The position numbers and the translations under genes are program-made. DNA of 64,000 nucleotides from Mytilus galloprovincialis (lineage: Eukaryota > Mollusca > Bivalvia > Mytilida > Mytilidae): positions 87,515,795 to 87,579,794 of the forward strand of contig NC_134843.1 in assembly GCF_965363235.1 (NCBI RefSeq), in the 5' to 3' direction. Position 1 is the first letter of the stretch. The number at the start of each line of letters is the position of its first letter. The notes under the pieces are model-generated. The model searched no databases, was not told the origin of the DNA, and worked only from the letters and a program-made list of their open reading frames with translations. This document shows positions 57,206 to 64,000 of the stretch, one piece after another.

Positions 57206-59057
57206 TAATTAGAATGATAGATGAAAAGGTCAATATAATCTTGTCTCTTTAGTGACAAAGAGTCAATAGGAATGTCACCGTGACGTCATATATATCAGGA
57301 AACGTTTATGCTAGTGTTTGTTCAAAATATAAATGACCAGCAATAGCTTTACATGAACGGATATTTTAAACATTGCATTGTTAAGCTGTTTGTCATGTCT
57401 AAATATTAATGCCTGGATATGTTTTTATCTCTTTATACGATACATGTTCAGACCCACTTATTCAAGAACGGCCACAAGGAATATAAAACTGATAGTCTGG
57501 CTCAAGCTTTGCTGTCCGTCAAAAAATTGCGATTTTTTTTTTTTATTTGAGCAAATATTTGTTTCAAACAGTGATTTTCTTACAGAAAATAAAATTACAA
57601 CACGTTTCACGTACCTCTTGTTATCCCGAAACTGTCTAAGTGTGTGTACGAAGCATTAAACATTTCTCTATGGGAAATTAACATTGCAATGGTAGCCATT
57701 GTTTTTCCGGATGATTTGTTTGGGAGAATAGATCAACGTCATCAAAGTTCACGCGACGTTGCGCAAAGTAATCAAAGGGAAAGAACTCCTATGAAAAACG
57801 CTGACTTTGACTTGCAATCAGCTATGAACTATACGTGTTTTGGCAAAGAAAATGAAAATTAAAGGCAGATGCATGTAAGGGCATTTTGTAAATAAACAAG
57901 TGTGTCATTAGGATTCTGTTACCCCATCCTTTTCAAATAATATATATTTTAAAAACGTTTACCTTTTCAAAACATTCCATAAAAATATTACCTTTTCTCA
58001 TATTGTTTGGGTTCAATGTGGTATGTAATGAAACAGTGTAATACAGGTACTAAAGTTTCAAAAGACAAAAAATTGGTTGAAAAAATACAGCTTGGAACAC
58101 CCAGAAAGATGACGGACGAACTTTTGAGAGATTATGGGAACTTTATTGACCTTATCATATATTTCTAATAGTTTTCCCGACCGATTCACATATTTTCAAG
58201 CATAAAACTGTTATATATTCTAGTGGCACGTTCTATCACCTTGTATATAGTAAATGCCCCCTTTTTCCTCACCGAAGATTACCATAACTGTTGCAGTCCT
58301 GTATCTAAAAATCAACATTCGTCACTTTCTCTGATTAATTTGCATTTCCATGACGTCCATAATTGCGAATCCACCTGAACGTTTTTATATGTATGTCTAC
58401 AAGATTAATTCCTAAAAAGTAATTATCAATAGAACTTTGTTTACTCTCCAGGATGTTTAAAAAAGAATAACGGGAGTACTTTCAAGTTGTTCCGCTACGG
58501 AGGCTACTCTTTTCCTTTGCGAATGAATACATAGGCGAGAGAATTGCGACTCCAATAGAATATATTTTGTTTGGTAAAACGTTAGTTTTTATCCGATAGT
58601 TTTTTTCTAATATACCAATAATTTAATTGGTTTTTATTTTTCATGTCGGGGCGGGACCTTTTAAAACCGACTATTTTTTCATTGTTGAAGGTCGTTTGGT
58701 TGTCTATATTTGCCGCGTATATCTTTTTGATTGGCCTTTTCTTGAAAAGTTGTGTCATTGGCAGTCATAATACATCTCCTTATCTTTGTGCATTGTTCGA
58801 AACATAAACATAAAAATAATGTAAATTTCGGTAAAGACATATGAATGTGTTCGTTACAAAATTATACTTTGTATTTGTGTAACAATTCTTCATTAATAAT
58901 TCATTTTTGTCGAGCCTTCGAGAGAGACATATCGAACATGCGGTTGAGACGTTCACAAATATGCACTCTGCGGGTAAAGATTTTTAAATGTTGATGACTT
59001 TCTTAAACTATCATTAGTCCATCAGCTAGTTTTCAAAAGCGCTCTAGTTAAGGAGTT
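57206..59057. other. Intergenic DNA right of the array, no gene recognised
   Basis: Frames of 72-93 codons at 57378-57862 have no signal peptide or domain I can name. The second (VFPDDLFGRIDQRHQSSRDV) is less AT-biased than its surroundings but isolated. About 58640-58800 is a bivalve repeat (CATTGTTGAAGGTCGTTTGG, TTGTGTCATTGGCAGTCATA). No fp-3 module or exon was found here. Confidence 0.4.
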
Positions 59058-62000
59058 TGTGTTACACCCCCGGGTACCGCAATTTTTATTGATAGAATTC
59101 AACTTCAGTATCTTATTGATAAAATACAAGGTGTTAGACCCAAAAAAAAAGTGTCCAAAAGAGGTTTAAAAACATTCCTTACAATGGTCCCCTTATTTAG
59201 CTATCACGACTAAGTAATTTTTAATTAAATTTTTTAATATAAAGCGATTGAAAAAAAAATAAAGTATAGGTTAAAACAACTAAAACAGATATAAAACTAT
59301 CATATTCAATGTAAAACTAAAGATTTTTTGTTTAAAAAAAAGTGTGTATTTACATCACAAACAATCCGATTTTTTGGGGTTAAAATTAAGGCATATTTTC
59401 TCATTTCATAAAGAAATTCGTAATACAATTATTCGTTTTTGTGAATTAAACTTTAAAATTGACCAGTATGCAATGTTTAAACTATTTGCAGTATGTATAT
59501 ATCGTCTTAAATATGAATTATTCAATAAAACATATGTACGTGCAAATACTCGTGAAATACCGGAAATCATCAAATTACCGTCTTCGATTCAGTTGACAAT
59601 ATATTCACACATACGCACTTTAAGCTTATCAATTTGCAACTGAAATCAAACATTTAGTTGTCGATTATGTTGTTTATTTTTGAGACAAATTATTTTATAA
59701 AGTAAATGTGTAACAAAATATTTATGAAAAAAATACAAATTAAAGTTAATTGTTTGCGTTTTGAAAAGGTGCACTCTATCGAACTCAATAAAGGTGTGCT
59801 TGTTTACATTTTGTGTTTTAGCTATGTGGTGATTGAGTTAAGATTGTTCAGTCTTTCAATCGACAAACATTGCTTTGAACGTAGGTCAAATAGTCAGTTG
59901 GGGAATTTGTTTAGACTTTTTACTTTCTTTGGCACACAATTATGTCGATTTGACATACCATCTGGTTACTATTTTTTGCTTTTCGTAATATTTACATTGT
60001 TCCTCATTTGATAGTGCTTTTTATCATTTTTCTTTCCTTTTTAATTGGATATATTGCTTCACTATTGTTTTATAAATTTTGTACATATTGTCACACTACG
60101 TGTGCTTTTATAGCAGTCATTGGGGAACGGTTTGGCGATGCAGGGCTGGGCGATCTCCTGTTGGAGTCTGGAGTTATTGAGTCAGGTTCTTTGACTGGTG
60201 TATTTGAAGGTAAACATTATAATCGAGCGGATTGCTCAAAATTGTATCTGAAGCTTTTAAACGATTACGTTGGGAAGCATTTGGTTCTTGGTTTAATTCA
60301 AATGATGAGAATGAATTTCTCGATCCTAATTTTCAGCATCTGCTTTGTCAATCTTAGTTCAAATCAGACAAAATTTAACAGAAAACAACTTAAAAACCTT
60401 GCTAATTTCACCTTCTGTTGGTAAACTATTTGAGGCATTTAGTGTATATTGCAATCTAAGTGAGGGACTAATAAAAAAGTTCTGGAATTCTTACATAGAA
60501 ATGGTCGAACTTTTATTGGTATATATAAGAGCAACAAGGGAAGGTAAGTGGGAACTTCATTTTGCATGTGTTGAAAAAATGTTACCATGGTTTTTCGCAT
60601 ATGACCGTCAAAACTATTCCCGATACATGTCAGTATATTTGCTTCACATGCAAAATCTGCAAAATACATATCCTGATGCCCATGTATATCTTTCATCTGG
60701 TGGTTTTTGTGTTCAGAGAAGCTCTCATGGATTTTCTAGATCTCCAGTTGACCAAACAATCGAGCAAACGTTGAACAGAGATACCAAAATAAGAGATGGC
60801 ATTGTTGGTTTCAGTGTGAATAAAGGTTCTGTTAAACGTTGGTTGCTAAATGCACATGACAGAGCTTCAATATCATCAAAATGTCGAGATTTGGCATGAA
60901 TAGTTAATCCTGAAACATCCACAAAAACAGAACTTGACAAAATTCGAATGAAATGAGATGAAACTGACGTTTTGAAATTGGTTCAAACACTGCAAAGGTG
61001 GACAAACCCATTTGAGACATCTGAGCAGCTATCAGGCTTGTTTCTTCCTCTGAATTAATGTGCGACGCCTATAAAAAGGGAATGTTGGCATCAGACAATT
61101 TATCAGTGAACGGCTTGTTCAAAAGTCAAATGCAAGCTATTCCTGAGGAAAGCATGTAGATATTTAATTGCATGGCAGTCATTCAATCCATCACAAAGAT
61201 ACCAAGTACTTTTTCTGATTTGGCAAATGTTGTTTTTAAAACCATCCTTTCAGTTTCAAACAGAGCTTCCCGCATTGATTTTGTCACTGATCAGTATCCC
61301 ACAATATCCATAAAAAAAAATAGAACGGGATCGCAGGTCCTTGAGAGGGCAAATCATAACAATAATTTCGAGACCATCACAATCGTGTCCTCGGCAATGG
61401 AGGAAATTGTTGTCAGTTGGTAGAAACAAAGTTGCTCTTGTTAAATTCTATGTGTCGGAATGGAATAAACAATCCTATAGATTTACACTTGAAGGAATTG
61501 ATTTATTTGTATCACTGTTGAAAATGAAATAGTGACAAGTGTAAAATGCACTGAGCTTCTAAGCAAACAGGAAGAAGCCGACAAAAAATGTTTTCTTCAT
61601 GCAAAACACGCAGCTGACAAAGGTTACGATTCCATTGTAATAAAATCAATCTGATGTCGAAGTATTGGCCTGCTATTTTCAGAATCGCATCAGTTCAAAT
61701 ATTATTCTTCTGATAGGTACGTCTTCCAAATGCAGATTATTAAATGTGCAATCAATGTGCGCAAAATTTGGGGAGAATGTTTGTAAAGCACTGACAGGAT
61801 TTCACGCCTTTAGTGGTTGTGATTCAGTTAGTGCTTTGTCTAGTAAGGGAAAAAGCAAAGCATTTGGCGTTTTGAATCGTTCTGTGGAGTTTTCAGAAGG
61901 TCTATCCCGTCTTGGTGAAAATTTAAAAAGAGGTAGGCGAAGAACTGTCAAAAACACTCGAGAGGTTTTTGTGTGCTATATATGGATACGATTATAATAA

Positions 62001-62669
62001 CATCAATGAAATTCAGATTTTTTTTTGCAATGCAAAAAACATTCATTGTCATCTACTGCCCCAACAAAAGATGCAATGTTAAAGCACATCAAACGATTCA
62101 ACTTTCAGGCAAAGATTTGGAAATCTGCTCTATAACACAACATTGTTCCATCGCCAAACAATCATGATTGGATTGTTAAGAACGATTTGATTAGCATCAA
62201 TTGGCTAGACCAACCGCCATGATTCCATGCTTTTCCCTTTCTTACCTTTGAATTTTGTTCAACTGTCTTTAGTTACTTGATGTTCTATGTTTCAATGTAA
62301 AATATATACCTTTTTTATCAAGAAAACCAGTATGTATGCTTTGGTTCATTGAACATCATGAATTTTGGATATTACCCTCCCCCTTTTTTTCTTGGTCCTA
62401 TACGATTTAAAAATTAAATAAAAATTAGCCTCCGTATTAATAAGATATGATTTGTTCAATTTAATAAGGGTAATTGTATCGAATACTTGGTTATTTTTTC
62501 TTTTTTCTGTATATATGTGTGAAACAAAATTTTTGATATACTTTTAAATAAGACCCCTTTTAACCCCTTTTGGACACTTTTTCAAAAGTCTAACACCTCT
62601 TAAAATATTCTTCAGACATTACTCTTTAGACTTATACCAAAAAATTGCGGTACCCTGGGGTGTAACACA
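59058..62669 (+). mobile_element. Decayed 3.6 kb element with about 120-base terminal inverted repeats
   Basis: The left end TGTGTTACACCCCCGGGTAC CGCAATTTTT and the right end (complement TGTGTTACACCCCAGGGTAC CGCAATTTTTT) are inverted repeats. The match resumes about 80 bases further in (GGTGTTAGAC, then AAAGTGTCCAAAAG). From about 60110 to 61960 several frames on the plus strand carry pieces of one conserved protein family that I know only as uncharacterised invertebrate proteins: ERFGDAGLGDLLLESGV, KMLPWFFAYDRQNYSRYMSV, PVDQTIEQTLNRDTK, then QEEADKK and HAFSGCDSVSALSSKGKSK. The acidic pattern (EEAD, GCD) suggests a PIN/FEN-like nuclease, by inference. The coding part is broken many times, so it is a dead copy. 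No clear target duplication is seen. Confidence 0.6.
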
Positions 62670-64000
62670 GAACTGAAATTTTGCCTTACCAGCTGATGGA
62701 CTACATGTATTTCTCCCATACTTTGACACAACCTTGTTTATGATCATTAGATACAGGTAGTATCCAGAAGTAAATTTTGTAAAAAAAAAACCACTTTTTT
62801 GTCCGTATGCTAATCATAAAAAGACTTAGTTTTCCTGCCAATTAACATTACATTTACTTTGTTGTTACAGCTGATTGCATTGAGTGTGTAGACAACAAAC
62901 AAATACATTAGATTGGTTACCTGTCGGGCTAGTCTACTCTTAAAGGAGGGTAGTTTACCTAACATAATAATGACTTCACTGTTCAGTTATAAAGCAAGCT
63001 AACAAAAAGATATTCTTTGTCTACACACTATATGCAATCGGCTGTAAAGTTTTTAAAATCTTAATAACTTTCTGAAACAATCCTGGATTTCTACCAAACA
63101 TGGTCAGAATCTAATTGTTTATGATAAACAAAAATAGTATCTAGTATCAGGAAATCTGTAAAAATATATTTCCTGTTTTTCTGTATGTTACTTATAAATG
63201 GACCTAGTTTTTCTTTCAGTCAACATAACATACAGTCTGTCGTTAAAGTTCTGAACGAATTTATAAGATTTATAAAGTTGGCAGGACACTGGATCAGCGA
63301 AACCTTTACACGTACATTTTGATTTAAAGTAATTGATTAAAAAAAAAAAAACAAAATATTTGCTGCATGTTTATCTGGTTTAAAAAAAAACGTCGTGGTT
63401 TTCTTCATTAAAAGTTGGGACAAATAAAGCCAATTGTCATATCAAAAAAGTAGGGTAAATGTGCTCGTTTTTAAGTAAATTGTAAAAATAATTGAAAACA
63501 TGCATTTTTCATATAGATAAGACTTCCCGTTTTAATTGTTTAACACTGTCTAGTCAATTTTTGGAAGCGCCAATGCTTCGTGTTTAAGTCTGTACTTTGA
63601 TCCATAATGATTGACTTATACTAATTATGACTATGATGGAAAGTTATCTCATTGGCAATCATCGCACATATTCTTATATATCTTTTACATCCCAACTTTG
63701 TCTGTTTTATAGTGTCAATTTCTTAATAACTGGAGATAACTCGTTTTAAGTTTGCAAAATATTATTCCACGTTGAGGTTGTAACAAAAAAAATCCGAGAA
63801 TCTTTTCCCTATCTGAAATTTCGCTGATTTTTGCTATTATTACCCCCCCCCCCCCCCCACCCCCCCCCCCCCACCCCCCAAAAAAAAATTAACATTGCAT
63901 GGAAATCTAAATGAGAAATCAAGGAGTAGGTCATTCTCAAGTTTGATTTTATTTAGATAGTTGAATAGTTTTCAATGTAACACCTATCACATAAATAATC
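62670..64000. other. Right edge of the window: repeats and low-complexity DNA, no gene
   Basis: An inverted repeat pairs 62870-62900 (ACAGCTGATTGCATTGAGTG, then TGTAGACAA) with 63020-63050. A bivalve repeat fragment (AGTTATCTCATTGGCAATCA) is at about 63600-63690. A run of C with few interruptions covers 63843-63878. I see no coding region. Confidence 0.5.

Noticed and set aside
57644-57862. A 72-codon frame with normal-looking composition
   Set aside because: There is no homology, signal peptide, splice support or neighbour to make it a gene.
59344-60011. Frames of about 100 codons left of the conserved family pieces
   Set aside because: They are AT-rich with no motif. They may be decayed coding DNA of the same element, but that cannot be shown.
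1-64000. tRNA, rRNA, CRISPR or bacterial-type operon signals
   Set aside because: None was seen. The window is eukaryotic with spliced genes and dense repeats.

Overview
The window is molluscan nuclear DNA from a mussel, almost certainly Mytilus. The key evidence is a set of very small secreted proteins rich in Tyr, Gly, Trp and Asn that I recognise as byssal foot protein 3 (fp-3), the Dopa-bearing interfacial adhesive of the byssal plaque. Base composition is AT-rich, introns are long, and the rest of the DNA is packed with short dispersed repeats that I know from bivalve genomes. I cannot fix the species from the sequence.

The window is a tandem array of fp-3 genes of two kinds. The 'fast' (F) type is rich in Arg. 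The 'slow' (S) type has no Arg in the mature protein and is rich in Gly, Tyr, Asn and His. Every gene copy has the same three-exon plan: exon 1 (signal peptide, 67 coding bases), an 11-base microexon over the signal-peptidase site, and exon 3 (the whole adhesive part). Left to right: S gene A (+, 524-2732, intact); F gene B (+, 3910-5091, intact, the only intact F gene); F pseudogene B' (-, 10497-15219); S pseudogene C (-, 16383-18922); S gene D (+, 19528-21742, intact); an F relic that keeps only the microexon (22490-22500); S gene E (+, 28942-30909, intact); F pseudogene F (+, 32446-37396); S gene G (+, 48853-56667, intact, very long second intron). Position 1 is the upstream region of one more S gene, on the minus strand, whose exon 1 should lie about 80-150 bases left of the window.

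S and F genes alternate as S-F pairs. Between pairs lies a shared downstream flank and a shared intergenic block (about 7.9-9.5 kb, 25.2-28.7 kb and 42.2-48.6 kb). The array therefore grew by duplication of an S-F-flank-block unit. One pair (C-B') is inverted. This gives a large inverted repeat with A-B and a head-to-head promoter between C and D, matching a second head-to-head promoter at positions 1-446.

Transposons have filled the introns and spacers. They include two TTAA-flanked inverted-repeat elements in pseudogene F, a CAGGGG-ended (hAT-like) element at 39559-40695, a decayed 3.6 kb element with about 120-base terminal inverted repeats at 59058-62669, LINE/Penelope-like reverse transcriptase fragments, and common bivalve MITE-like repeats. 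A tyrosine-recombinase-type (Ngaro/DIRS-like) fossil with split direct repeats lies at 51886-56203 inside intron 2 of gene G, with a Ty3/gypsy fragment nested in it. Right of 56.7 kb no foot protein copy is visible.

How the genes work together: from family knowledge, all intact copies should be expressed in the foot, secreted, hydroxylated at Tyr to Dopa, and laid down at the plaque-substrate interface. F and S forms differ in charge and hydrophobicity. A conserved module of about 150 bases ending in a TATA box lies upstream of all copies whose 5' end is present and is the best candidate for their common control.
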